This document shows, in pieces, positions 1 to 12,041 of a DNA stretch of 64,000 nucleotides (its first letter is position 1; every line of letters starts with the position of its first letter). Under the pieces are notes generated by a model. That model saw nothing but the letters and a program-made list of their open reading frames with translations. It ran no database searches and was not told the origin of the DNA. The translations under genes were made by a program, and so were the position numbers. The DNA is from Gordionus sp. m RMFG-2023 (Eukaryota > Nematomorpha > Gordioida > Chordodea > Parachordodidae): NCBI RefSeq assembly GCF_954871325.1, contig NC_088776.1, positions 58,924,954 through 58,988,953 of the forward strand, written 5' to 3'.

Positions 1-108
1 TTCATCATCTCATTTAAAAAAAAAAATAACCAAATAACTAAAAACTATTCTATATTATAATTTTTTTTATTTATAAACCTTGAGTTTTGAAAACGAAATA
101 ATTTTTTG

Positions 109-480
109 AAAGAAAGAAAGAAAAGAAAAGAAAAGAAAAGAAAAGAAAAGAAAAGAAAAGAAAAGAAAAGAAAAGAAAAGAAAAGAAAAGAAAAGAAAAG
201 AAAAGAAAAGAAAAGAAAAGAAAAGAAAAGAAAAGAAAAGAAAAGAAAAGAAAAGAAAAGAAAAGAAAAGAAAAGAAAAGAAAAGAAAAGAAAAGAAAAG
301 AAAAGAAAAGAAAAGAAAAGAAAAGAAAAGAAAAGAAAAGAAAAGAAAAGAAAAGAAAAGAAAAGAAAAGAAAAGAAAAGAAAAGAAAAGAAAAGAAAAG
401 AAAAGAAAAGAAAAGAAAAGAAAAGAAAAGAAAGAATGAAAGAAAGAGAAAAGAAAAGAAAGAAAGAAAGAAAGAAAGAA
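109..480. repeat. AAAAG pentanucleotide microsatellite
   Basis: A nearly perfect run of the AAAAG unit over about 310 bases is flanked on both sides by short GAAA runs. The open frames crossing it in several frames encode only low-complexity Lys/Arg/Glu or Phe/Ser/Leu strings and are not genes. Confidence 0.97.
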
Positions 481-2204
481 ATCTAAACAAAAAAATCGAA
501 GCAAAAAAAACGAAAAATATATTTTTTTAAATTTATTAGCCAAATTTAGTTAAGTTGCTTCTCCAAACAAGATAAATAACTATTTAAATAATTTATGACT
601 ACTAAAATCATGATTGTCCTGGTTCGACTTATTTCTAAGCAGCCCTCAATTTAGCCGGCTTAATATCTTCAAACTTAACAGCCTAGTCCTATCTAAGAGA
701 CTGTTTAATTTAATTATACCACTCAGTCAATTTTATAAATAAAGATAGTACAGTTCATATATAGTAAAGAAAGCACATAATTCTAGCAATGGAAAAAAAC
801 AAAAAAAACAATGCCATCAAAAATTAAAAACAAACTAAGATAGGGTGTCCTAATTCAAAAGATGTTTAGCCTAGGCTGAACAGCAATAAACATAGTTAAA
901 AAAGAGTCGAACAGGAACACAGCCTCAGTGTTTCGCTGATAAGGAAGGTATACAAATAAAATGAGAATATAGTTTCCCATTTCTTAGATATATATTTTTC
1001 TAGAGGGTCGCGGCATTGTATGTCAAATATTTCTATCTTTTTTACGAAATTCCGTTATGTTATAATTTCCTAGAATACTATAACAAAGATTTTATTTTCT
1101 AACAAGAGCTATAAAATTTAACATAATAATTCTTATATAGGTTTTTTTTAAAAAAAACTTGTCAAGATAAATTAAATAATTTCTATATGTATTTTAGAGA
1201 TCTATAAATGTATAGGCCCGACCCCTGATAAAAAATTTTATTTGGGCTGGACTAGGCAAAAAAAAATATTAACAAGCCTGGCCGTGAGGACAAAGTTTAG
1301 AAAAATGCCGGGCGGGCTTAATATCTAAAGTTTGCTAATTATTTTAATGATTAAATTACCTGCTACTCTGATTATTTTCTACATTTTGTTTTTTATTGAT
1401 ATAGTTATAAGAAAATCATGAAATCAAAATCCTCATCATTACTGGTTATTTTTTTTTTCCATAGTATACATTTCTGGATTTTAAAAAGCCGGACCGGGCC
1501 AGACACTCTTAGTATAAAATTGAAACCGGTTGAACGGGCCGGGCTGGAAAAAAACTAAATACTAACAGGACCGGATCGGGCCTAAAAATTTTGCCCTGTT
1601 AAACTTCTAATGCATGTACGCAATGTCTATATCTATCGAATTTAATGACTTATATAATTTATATTAGAATTTTTCAAATTAGGAAAAGAAGCACGAAACT
1701 TCCCACTTCAAACTAAACGAAGGTGTGTAAGAATAATAATAATTTCATTTTATTTTATTTAATAAAAATCCTGATTTTACCAGAATTGTCTTTCATCATG
1801 TTTTATTATAAGAGTTTCTGGCAATTATGCCACGTTGAACTTAATATAATTTACATCAATTTTTTCCATAGATTTTTTTTTTAACTTTAATTATATATGA
1901 CTCAAAGGTTAACAGCAAAATTGCATACAATTGATAAAAATAGAGACTAAATTATAGGAAATAGCCAAATTTCGAAAAATTTTGCATTGCAATCGGACCA
2001 AAATATTTCCAAAATGCCGACCTAACCGGGCTTGAAAGTAAAAACATTTAGACGGGCCGGATTTGGAAATGAATTATATTTTTCAAATCCCGGGTCGGAC
2101 CGAATCTAAAATTTTTACCTCTTGTTAGTTCTCTTATAGAAAAATCAGTAAACATTTCCGGAAACATAATTGAAAATATTTTAATCCATCCTCAATGATA
2201 TATA
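481..2204. other. Non-genic stretch with GC-rich transposon islands
   Basis: No exon is recognised. Two islands (about 1213-1610 and 1985-2125) contain repeated GGCC-rich words such as gggccgggct in an otherwise A/T-rich background. They resemble the GC-rich terminal parts of the hAT-like elements at 43963-44297 and 47102-48477, so they are probably degraded copies of that family, not CpG islands or promoters. Confidence 0.5.
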
Positions 2205-2411
2205 TATATATTACTAGATTGGTGATTCATTAAAAGTTTATATATGTATATAGGAGTCAGCTGTAGGGCAATTTTGAATTATCATTATATCAATGCATAT
2301 TGATGTTATTTAATCGACCTGTGACAAATCCCAAAATAGCTCTACAAGCTGACTCCTTATGTATGAACAACTTTTAAATGCATTTATTCGCCAATTTAAA
2401 GTATATATATA
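2205..2411. repeat. Small inverted-repeat element, relative of the CAATG MITE
   Basis: The two ends are inverted: aggagtcagctgtaggg near 2250 pairs with ctacaagctgactcct near 2342, and outside these gattggtgattcattaaaag pairs with cttttaaatgcatttattcg. The outer words resemble the ends of the element at 2415-2746, which follows directly. Target duplications are not clear. Confidence 0.5.
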
Positions 2412-2414
2412 TAT

Positions 2415-2746
2415 CAATGACATATATAATATCCTAGACTGACGATTCATTCATTAAAATGCATTTTTAAGCTTCGTTAAAAGCAAATCAGCTGGACCCG
2501 CCATTTTGGTAACACATATAGTAATTATTCTCTTGTTAAAAACTACTATTAAATTGATAACTTTCTTCCTTATTATCTCGATGGTAATTCTTTAATAAAA
2601 TTTGCATCAGATATAGGAATAAATTAAGCTCCCGTTTAAAATTTTAATAATGATTAGTGTAACCAAGATGGCGTCTCCAGCGATTTGCATTGATGTATAC
2701 ACTTTTAATGAATGAATTGTCAGTCTAGGTATTATATATGTCATTG
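2415..2746. mobile_element. CAATG MITE copy 1 (hAT-type, 8-bp duplications)
   Basis: This is a non-autonomous 332-bp element. It starts caatgacatatataat and ends with the inverted word atgtcattg. Inside, the inverted ends contain gactgacgattcattcatta. The flanking eight bases on both sides are atatatat, which fits an 8-bp target duplication but is weak evidence alone because the context is a TA run. Copies at 36579-36918 and 48805-49133 have unambiguous 8-bp duplications. It has no coding capacity. Confidence 0.85.
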
Positions 2747-2967
2747 ATATATATATATAACACTGTAAACTTGGATTCTAAAAAATATCTGCTTAATAGT
2801 ATATTAATTAATAAATCGTTATAAAAACATTTGGACATGAAATGAATTATAAATATAGTAAACAACGAAATAAAAATGATGGAAAAATGTGTATATTAAT
2901 AAAAATAAAAATGGAGGTCGCTTTTATCGAAATATCTAGTTTTATAGGTGAAGAAAAAGATTTCTTA

Positions 2968-3084
2968 CCCTTGCATTCACAGTTAGCGGAAATCGGCGAC
3001 TAATTACACAAAATCTATTGGAATAATTTTGTATTAATTTTTTGCTATACTTAGCCACGAATTCGCGTTATCTGTGAATCAGAG
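2968..3084. mobile_element. TTA-flanked MITE (PIF/Harbinger-like)
   Basis: The ends are inverted: gcattcacagttagcg at the left and cgcgttatctgtgaatc at the right. A TTA trinucleotide lies immediately outside each end, as expected for PIF/Harbinger-type insertion. Related copies lie at 5628-5728, 26086-26175, 26340-26445 and 30332-30428. It ends about 115 bases upstream of the first recognised exon of the next gene. Confidence 0.65.
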
Positions 3085-3199
3085 TTATATTGGTCAAGAA
3101 AAATAATTCTTATGCATCAAAGTTAAAACTATTTTACCGTCTCAGTATAAATTATTTTTAATAAAAAAATTCTTCTCAAAATATTAATAAACAAATTAG

Positions 3200-3496
3200 C
3201 GATGGAATGTATAAAAATACTCCCAGCTAAGAAGTACGACCATATCAAGATATCCGACATATCCACCAACTCGAAAACGCTATCCAAGTTGTTAGACATA
3301 GCGATTGATTGCGTATGGATAATCGAGTATCCCCCGCTATCAAACGTATGTATTTATTATTATAGCACCAGTCAGAACCTTACATTAGCAATGGCAGCTC
3401 TTATTTCAAAAAAAAAGATAAGATTTTAAAGAAGGTCTTCTAATCATGGCAAAGGTTCCTATTATGCTCCTGATGCATAACTTTTTAAAACATGAG

Positions 3497-3530
<34 letters not shown>

Positions 3531-3561
3531 CTTCTCTTCTCTTCTCTTCTCTTCTCTTCTC

Positions 3562-3644
<83 letters not shown>

Positions 3645-6600
3645 AGATATAATGAAGTTTTTTATTGAAGTTCGCATGATAGAAATTTTTGATTAATAAA
3701 AGGAAAAAGAGAGAGAGCGAAAGAATAAAACATTGTAAACTGGAATAAGAATTATATTTATTTATTTCAAATAAATAGATTCAAAAAATTTTATTCGCTC
3801 ATTATTTGTAATAATTTATCATTTCTTGAGTCGCCCTTCCTTGGTAGGTAGTTTGACTCAATCATGTCCGGGCTAAATAAAAATTCCATCTGAACATTAA
3901 AAGGTGCCCACCCTTTAAATATCTGTTATTTTAATTTTTGAATATGCTAATCGTCCAGTTTTTTAGGTATATTTATTTTTAAATATCATTGCTAGTTGTT
4001 TAGTGAGACCATAGGCGGTTTCTTGATTGCAATTATTCGTGTCATTTGATGGGTATAAGAAACCTAACATGATATTTTAAAGATTGTATCATTAAAATTT
4101 TTAAAAAAAGTAATTTAACATAAATAGGTTTTTCTCAGACTGCCTCATAAAAATTTATTAGGAAGCTTGGACTGTCGTATCGCCGCCTTAGAACTATATT
4201 CCGCAGCTTCCTCTCTAAATAATCGTTTCGTAAAAATATGTCAAGCTCAAGATCCACATTTAAAATCATCCACTTATAATACCGATTTTGCCCATGATAC
4301 CTACGACAATAATAAGGATAATACATCTTGGTTCAATAAAAATGATGAAGATTCTTGGGTTTCTTGCAGTAAATTTTTAACCAAGAGGAGGCCTGTTAAA
4401 TTATTTGTGAGATTGCAAATCAGTTCCTACCCTTCATTTTTAACCCTATTGCGGGCGAAAGGGTCTAATACCTCCAACAAATTTAGGAGCAATTCCTTAG
4501 AGTGTGTCGAGGCAACTGCCAATGGTAGAAAATCTTCTAGCAAAACATGTGAAAATACCGATTATAACAATATCGAGGATACTATAACTTTATTCGAATA
4601 TACTCTCTTTACAACGAACGGTAAACTTATTACATATAAAAAAACTGAAAAACATTTTTGAAAAAATTTTCTAAGTGCTGACGACTTCCTTTGCAATGAA
4701 CTGTGACTGATAGTCTATTTATTTTTAACAATTTTATAGTTATTTAAATTAAAAATAAATAATAAAAAGTATATTAATTTTGATAAAAATTTAATTTTAA
4801 TTCAAAGTTTTAAATATAAATTATGTGTTTTTTTTACAAGTTAAATGTAGAGTCGATTCTCAGTTCGATTGTGGTAACAACACTTGCGTTGACAAAACTT
4901 TTATATGCGATGGCGTTGTTAATTGCCCAAATTTTAGCGACGAACATAATTGCCATGGTAAGTTCGATAAGGTAATAATACATTTATATTAGTTGCATTT
5001 AATTTCTTAAAACATTTTATAATTTGTAGATATCTAATATATTATTATTAGTATATTATCATATCTAATTTTATAGCATACAAAAAATAAAATATTAGTA
5101 TATAATATATAATAGCTATAGGCATCATAACCAGAATATTAATAAAGAGGAATAAGGGTGTTGCCAAAATATTTTTGGGGGCCTCGTCTCAAAACACCAA
5201 ATTTCGACCTTAGACTCTGATTGGGCATTTTTTAATTTTTTTCTAAAAATTTTTTTTTAATTTTAAAATATATAACATCTTTATATCGCCTCTGTTAAAG
5301 TTTGCTGAACAATTGGAAGTATACTATTCAAAATTCTATTTCAATGGTTCCATGCTTTATTAGTGACTATGAGTTAACAAAAAAACTATTTTTCCAGCCT
5401 TAGAAAAAGAATGAATACAATTTTTCAGACAATTTTATCAACATTTGGTGCTTAATTTGTAGGAGGATTGTTAAAAAAGCCTGATTCTGGTCAATTTTTG
5501 ATACAACCCGATTAAGATTATACCCAAAAGAATATTATGTAAGCCTGGAAGATGACAGGCAGAAAGGTTTGGACTTCTATTTGCCAGATATCGAGGCTTT
5601 CACAATATTATATTGGCTAAAATCTTACCCCTTCATTCTTAGTTAGTGCGATTTCGCAACGGATAATACAAAATACGCTGTATTAGTGCCTTCCCCACCC
5701 CGAATTTGCGCTAACTGTAAATGAGGGGTTAATCGGATGAATTTTTTTAAAATCCGTTTGGAAGACAGTAAAAAAAAAGAATATCAAAATAAGAAAATGT
5801 CGGAGTTAGCATCCTTGTCAGAATAAAAAAATATATATAGAAGAAACTAAATATATGGTTATTTTGCCACTGATATTTCGGTGCTTGACTAGTATATTTA
5901 TTAATTTCCAAATTTATTCATAGTTACAAACCACATAAAACAAAAGCGAGTTATATATAAAATGAGAATCCTGAGCAAAGCTTTAGGAAAACACGAATTC
6001 TGAAGTTATATACCATTAAATAGTGTTTAATTTAGTACATTTTTAATCTGTTTGGTATATTGGATTTAAAAGGGAAATAAAGTTATTGATAAAATAAGAA
6101 GAAGAAAAAGTTTATAAAAATGGATTAAAGTGTAAAGTTTAAAAAAAATAACTATGAACCAAACTTTTTAAATAATTTATTTAGCACGTATTTTTAAATT
6201 TTAATATATTTTTTCTGGAAGAGTATTCTTATAGGTGTAAAATGCCTATCTAAAATATTTGTATAATTTTGCAAGTTATTTACACATCTTAATTAAGGAT
6301 ACGCGTAAGATTATTCGATTTGAATGTGACATATACAAATTTAAGCATTTTAGGCAACATCTTTCATACAGATATATATAACTCACGTAAAACTGGCAAC
6401 TAGTGTGTAATCTGCTAATTTTAGGCAAATTTTTATATAAAAAAATGGCTAAACTTGGCTCTTCAGCGTTACTTAATAAATATAGCTAAAATAATTATAT
6501 ATAAATAATTTTAATAATAAATAAATACTAATTAAGGCTAGCTTTATCTTGAGTAACGCTGAAGGACATTTAACAACGCTCCTTAGCCTATGCCTAATTT

Positions 6601-9066
6601 TTTTATTAATTAATTTTGGCAGATTTTTTGGATAAGCCTGATTCCAATTTTACGCTAATCCTAATAAGGCTTATGGCGAGAGTTGATAAGGCAACACTGC
6701 TCGCTACCATTAGTACTGCTATTTTAAAGTGTTAAGTATATAAAGATTATCAATTAAATTATTATCGACCAAGAATCCTTAACTAAATAAAGAATCGTAG
6801 CTGCTATAAATTTATAATTTATAATTATTATTGTTAAAGGACGCTCGTAACATTAAATAGCCCCCTACTATTAAATAAATTGGGTTTAAACAAAAAGAAT
6901 CTACACATTATAGTCTAAGGCTATTTACAGACTGATTTGTTATGTAACAATAGTTCTTTTTTAAAAAAATAATATGCTTTAGCTAAAAGATTTACAAGTA
7001 GAGATCTCGGAAATTTTTCTAACTTTTTGGGAACCTGGTTTGGAGATAAATTGAACGCCTCGATTGTTTTACTGATTCTGGCATCTTCGGTGATTATTCT
7101 AGGAGGAGCTTACGTAGCTTACAAATTGTCCGAATGTCAGCCATTAACCTTCGGAAACGGAAAATTGTGGAATTTATATTATGCTAAAAGGGGCAACTTA
7201 AGCACTAAAAGTAATAGCGGATTGAGTGAACATACCACTTATTCGTTCAATGACTTAACGCCCAAAGTTGAAAGAGGTTTGATTAATTATTATTTGTGTT
7301 AGACTCTAATCTAGAGTTCATCTTTATATATTCTTGAGATTATTAAACAGGACAGCAACAAAGCTTCCATGTTTTGGGAGGAAGGAAGGAAGGAAGGAAG
7401 GAAGGAAGGAAGGAAGGAAGGAAGGAAGGAAGGAAGGAAGGAAGGAAGGAAGGAAGGAAGGAAGGAAGGAAGGAAGGAAGGAAGGAAGGAAGGAAGGAAG
7501 GAAGGAATCATAATTGGTAAAGAAGTTATTTCTTAAAACGTTGGATTTATTTAACAAATTAACAATATTTTATTTTAAGTTAACCTCGATATCGACTCCA
7601 TGACTGCTGAACCAAATAATTTTTTAGAGAGCGCGTCTCTAGCAAGCTTCGATTTTAAAAAATTGAACGGGGGGCATAACATAAATGTTAAGTACCAAGA
7701 TAATATTCGCGTTATTTACGGAGAAAATTTATCGCAGAACAACGACAGAAAAATGATTGGTCAGGTCGAAGAAACGAATAGGCTCTATTACGTTAAGGAG
7801 GCCACTAAAATCAAGCCTTTCCAACATAAAAGGTTTCATAGAAACGTAAATTATTTTGTTCAAATAAATCGATCTAGTGGTTTAAAGTATCACAATCAAT
7901 TTGTATTTTGATATTTGACCCGTTTTCCACCGACCGCTGCCTATATCAAATTTTTAATATTGTTTCTTTCTTCATAAATTCTTAATATTTCGTTTCTAAT
8001 TAATAAAAGAAAAAACTATAAATTTTTGAATTAGCTATCATATAGTATACGAAAAATAAATGAATGCTACTATTTGGTAACTGCGGGTAAATATTTCAAA
8101 AAATCTTCTTTTTTTAAAATAATCCTCACAAAATAGGAATTTATATGATTAGCAAGCAATATAAATAAAATATTTTAGATAATGAATGTTTCAATTGCTA
8201 AAATTTTTGCCATTCATAAAAAGGGAAATATATATAAGTAACACATATGTATAGATAAATATTATTTAAATTTTCATAAATGTTTTGATATAGACTCTGG
8301 TAAATTCATCATGTGCATATAATGGAAAATTCCTTTCACTTATTAGAGTGGTACTACCAAGGGTGTAAACAAATGATTTTTTAAAATGAAAATCACTGAT
8401 AAACCATTATTTATATTTCAACTAGGCATAATAGTTATACTTGATATAAAAAAACCATTGTTTAGTCTAGGTAATCGATAAAAATTTTGTAAATATATTT
8501 TCTGATTAAGTTCAAAAAATTATAATTTATTAATAAAGTAAGTTGCAATTATATTCAGATACTTTCGAAATGTAGCTTAGTTACTCTAAAAGAATGTAAT
8601 TTGTTATTGTAAATAGTCATTTTTTTAAGTTAGATCTTAGGGCATAAATATTGTCAAATTCTCAAGCCGATTAGAATAAATTAGAGTGTCAAGATAAAAA
8701 CACCCCTCCCCCCTCCCGATGAATATTTTTACCGTGCTTAGGCTTCCGTCAGAAAAAAACATTCCATAAGGATTTTATAATTTGAAATGTTTTATTTTTC
8801 ATTATATTTTCTTATTCTTTACAAGAATGACACCTGAAGGTAATACACAAATTCTCCAAAATGATTCTCAGCGGGGATCCAAAGATTTAAATCTGAACGT
8901 GATTCCTATTTATATGACCGGCACGACCAGATCCAATCATGACTTTGCTAGAAAGGACGCGAAAAACATTTGGCATTATCATAATACCGACGCTAATCAG
9001 AGTCTAAATAATGATCGAATGGGAAATAGAAATATTTTAATGAACTTGAAATCAATTTTATTATGA
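3200..9066 (+). CDS. Neto-like single-pass membrane protein (CUB-like, LDLa, TM), 5' end missing
   Basis: The exons I support are 4139-4620, 4841-4957, 6983-7276, 7580-7886 and 8826-9066, with matching splice phases (1, 1, 1, 2). A further likely exon is 3200-3345. Exon 4841-4957 is a clear LDL-receptor class A module with six cysteines and the ending CDGVVNCPNFSDEHNC, which carries the Ca-binding acidic residues. The next exon has a membrane helix (SIVLLILASSVIILGGAYV) followed by a tail of about 250 residues over three exons. The earlier exons have weak CUB-like features, for example DCVWIIEYPP and LDCRIAALELY. CUB, LDLa, TM and tail in that order is the architecture of Neto auxiliary receptor subunits, so Neto is my best guess, not a firm assignment. 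Phases do not join 3345 to 4139, so an exon is missing between them or 3200-3345 has a different end. The signal peptide was not found. Retaining intron 7887-8825 would give an alternative C-terminus stopping at 7911. Confidence 0.6.
3497..3644. repeat. TTTC / TCTTC compound microsatellite
   Basis: A pyrimidine-only tract of TTTC units with an internal block of TTCTC pentamers. It lies in an intron of the Neto-like gene. Open frames through it are artefacts. Confidence 0.95.
5628..5728. mobile_element. TTA-flanked MITE (PIF/Harbinger-like)
   Basis: About 101 bp in an intron of the Neto-like gene. The left end ccccttcattcttagttagt and the right end gcgctaactgtaaatgagggg are inverted copies. 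TTA lies directly outside both ends. It abuts a degraded copy of the GTGTTGTTAAACGGC element family (about 5465-5625). Confidence 0.65.
7378..7506. repeat. GGAA tetranucleotide microsatellite
   Basis: A near-perfect GGAA/AAGG run of about 32 units lies in the intron between the exons ending at 7276 and starting at 7580 of the Neto-like gene. Confidence 0.97.
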
Positions 9067-9087
9067 ACAAATTTTTTTTTTTTTGTA

Positions 9088-9093
9088 AATAAA
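9088..9093 (+). terminator. Poly(A) signal of the Neto-like gene
   Basis: AATAAA lies 22 bases after the stop codon at 9064-9066. This supports 8826-9066 as the last exon, although AATAAA is frequent by chance in DNA this rich in A/T. Confidence 0.5.
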
Positions 9094-9464
9094 AAAAATG
9101 AATATTTTATTATTTGCTGATAATTTGATTGATTAAATAAAATTTGTTATATATCATGGATACCAACTATAAAAATTTCTATTGTAACGTATGTTAGATA
9201 TAAGTTTATAGATATATTATACCATTGAAAAATATGCTGAGATAATTTTTAATGAATAATTTTTCTTGCATGGCTGAAACAAACCCCCGTACACATCTCA
9301 GAAATTCAACCGGGGTACCATAAAAATTATATTGTTATTTTTTAAATAATCTTTTTATTAGTGCTGCTAATGTAAATACCTATCTAAAACTAGTTACCTA
9401 TGTCCACCTACAGGAAATGGAACTCAAACTAATTATATATATATATGTCAAAGAACTGCAGGCA

Positions 9465-9691
9465 CAGCTCTAAGTCCGGCCTAGACTGGGTACACGAGTC
9501 GGGCCGTATTTTAATTTTTTTTAATATACTCAGGCTGGGCTTAAAATATTTTTTTAAATAAATATTCAGGCAAGGCCATATATTTTAAAACCAAATATTT
9601 GAAATCGCCATTATTAGCTATAAAAATAAATATAATATATTTTAAAAATATCTGGGCCGAGCCGTGCAAATTGTATCTCTGCAGGTCCCTG
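9465..9691. mobile_element. GC-ended hAT-like MITE
   Basis: The right end, read on the minus strand, is cagggacctgcagagataca and continues into ttgcacggctcggccc. This closely matches the left end of the BED-finger hAT element at 47102. The core aaaccaaatatttgaaatcg is shared with 43963-44297. The left boundary is approximate and no target duplication is seen. Confidence 0.65.
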
Positions 9692-9957
9692 GTATATGTT
9701 TTAAATTTAACTTGTAACACATCTTAATTATTACTAAAAATTGTAAGATTTTTTATTTCAAGTTGCTTGAATTCTCCCTTTTTCGAAAAATGTAACAATT
9801 AAATGGAACCAGTTATTTTTTAGTGATACAAAAATAACTGTAAAGTAACTTTAACAACGCTAATTTTTGTATGCTTTTTATTTTTAAATAAATATATTTT
9901 ATTTCAAGCCAAGCTATTTTAATTATTGTAATCTGACTGAATGCCATCTGGAAATGA

Positions 9958-10350
9958 AATACTGAGATTCTTAATTCATATAATAAAAGCTTCACTCAAC
10001 TGCTCAAGTCTAGATACATTTCACAAGATATACTGAAAATACATTCCTGTATTGACCCCTTGGCCCCATCCAACCACGCCATCAACATCCTTGACCAGAA
10101 GGAACAACTTAAAATTTCTAAATACACAGAAATAATAAACGATCATTGCTTCATCCCAATCATATCAACCACTCTTGGCACCTTCGGCAAACTCGCCTTA
10201 GCATTTTTCAAAAACTTAAGATCACAAATCAGCAAACTCTCAGAAGAACCACGAGAGGGTTTTTTTCTTCGTCAACGATTATCCATAGCGATTCACAAAG
10301 CTAATTATATCAGTTTCAATGGTAGCCTTCTAGCCAAAGAGCTATCATAG
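9958..10350 (+). mobile_element. LINE fragment: C-terminal tail of a non-LTR reverse transcriptase ORF
   Basis: An open stretch of about 130 codons ends at a TAG at 10348. It contains DPLAPSNHAINIL, HCFIPIISTTLGTFG, FFKNLRSQIS and FFLRQRLSIAI. As I recall, the pattern FIPI..ETxGxxG...FF..L followed by F..QRLSIAIQ is the usual end of many non-LTR retrotransposon ORF2 proteins. Upstream endonuclease and polymerase parts are absent, so this is a 5'-truncated insertion. The frame is still open, which suggests a fairly young copy. Confidence 0.6.
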
Positions 10351-11474
10351 ACAACGCTTACGTCCCTTTTTCATTTTTGTTTCCCTGCGTCACAACATCT
10401 CCGTTCTTTTTTTTAATAGTATTATTATATATTTTTCAAACATTTTAAATATATTAAAATTTTTTATAATGAAAATTTAAATTATTATGTATAAATATGT
10501 GTTTCTCTTTTTAGAAAAATCTGAAGTATCAATTACATTAATGTTATATAAGTAAGTTATTAATATTTAATTTCTCGTATTGTATATTAAAATTTATTAT
10601 AATTTAAAATAATATAATAATTTATAACCACCTTCCAAATTTTATATATTCTAAACATAATCATAGAACATTTTATTTCTACTTAAATTTTGTTAACATT
10701 TATTAATCTCGTATTTTATATTTTTCTTATTTAATTTACAGCTAATTAATTCAAATTCAATATGGTGAAAACATGGGATTACTAATGTCAAAGTGATACT
10801 TACATGGTAATTGGTATGGATTATGATTATTGATCGATGCTAATAAATAAGGAAGATATTTGTAAAATGGAAGGTGATAGAGGAACCTGCCTAATTTAGA
10901 CTTTTGGAAAATTTATGCTGAAAAGGAACTGTAATTATATTTATGATTGGACTATGGGCTTTCAGTCATACCATAGGCGCCCGATGTGGAACATCAAAGA
11001 TGATTGAGATGCCAGTTATTAAGATTAGAATCGATGTTGTCCATCGAAGATACTCGGGGGAATTTGCCCTTCAGAATAAAGTTAAAAGGGATTAGTTTAT
11101 CGATGAGGTCCATCGACAAGGACAAGTGATGATGACTATTCAGTTAATGATAATAAGCAGGAATAGTGGGATCTAGGGTGAATTGTCGAAGGTGGGTGGT
11201 TGGCTATAGTGACCTCATGGTATTTCAAGAGATAACGGATTGTTCAAGGACCGTTTAACGCTGAACACCTTGTGAACTGCCAAATGTTTGATAACAAATA
11301 TGGGTGCAGAATTGATCATGGTGACCTCAATGGCGTCTAAGCGATAACGGGATCCTCGAGGGGCGTTCAAAGTTAAACGAACCATCCAAGGGTTACGATT
11401 ATACAAGGATATTTTTGGGGAAGAGATATAACGATTAGCTACCTATCACGGTGATATACTCTAATCATGAATCG

Positions 11475-12041
11475 GATCATTGGTTTTTGAAGGTAGAATA
11501 AAGTTCTAGAGCGAATGCTGGTGTTATGGATTTTATTTGATAATTATGATTGTGTATGGATTTTATATATGATTATTATTTGTTTCCAATAAAAGAATTA
11601 CATGATGTAAGATTTATATGTACTCTAGGTATTTTTATATTTTATTGCCATATATTCGCGCCTGTCCTACTACTTGATAATACAAACTCTTAATATCTAG
11701 TTTCTTCGCGTACATCATATTTTAGCAATGAAATTATTTTATATATCCAGTCATTTTTGTCAAATATTATGATGATATTATTATCAAAAACTATTAAATA
11801 ACAAATATCATACATAGTGAATTGATGTGATATGATGATGAAAATAAAATACAACATAGCTTAATGTAACTTCCTTTTTCTTTAAAAACATCATATCTTT
11901 TTTTAAGAAATATTTTCAAAATCCTTGTGATATTTTTAAATTACATTCTTTAAAAAAAAGCCTCTTTAAGTTTTTTAGGGGATCATGTAGTTTTTGAAGG
12001 TAGAGTATAGTTCTAGAATGAATGCTGGTGTTATGGATTTT
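11475..12041. repeat. Pair of 62-bp direct repeats
   Basis: Two copies start at about 11475 and 11981. Both contain tttttgaaggtaga, agttctaga and aatgctggtgttatggattt. They differ at a handful of positions and lie about 500 bases apart. The origin is unknown; they may be remnants of one longer repeat. Confidence 0.6.

Noticed and set aside
67-543. Long open frames on both strands over microsatellites (also 3446-3677, 7311-7557, 24114-24380, 32779-33207, 35885-36215)
   Set aside because: They encode only the repeat unit (Lys/Arg/Glu, Phe/Ser/Leu, Pro/Ser/Phe strings). Unit lengths that avoid stops keep the frames open by chance.
10974-10998. A word resembling a retroelement primer-binding site (ggcgcccgatgtgg)
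   Set aside because: No terminal repeats are correctly placed around it and no retroelement proteins are readable nearby, so it was taken as coincidence.
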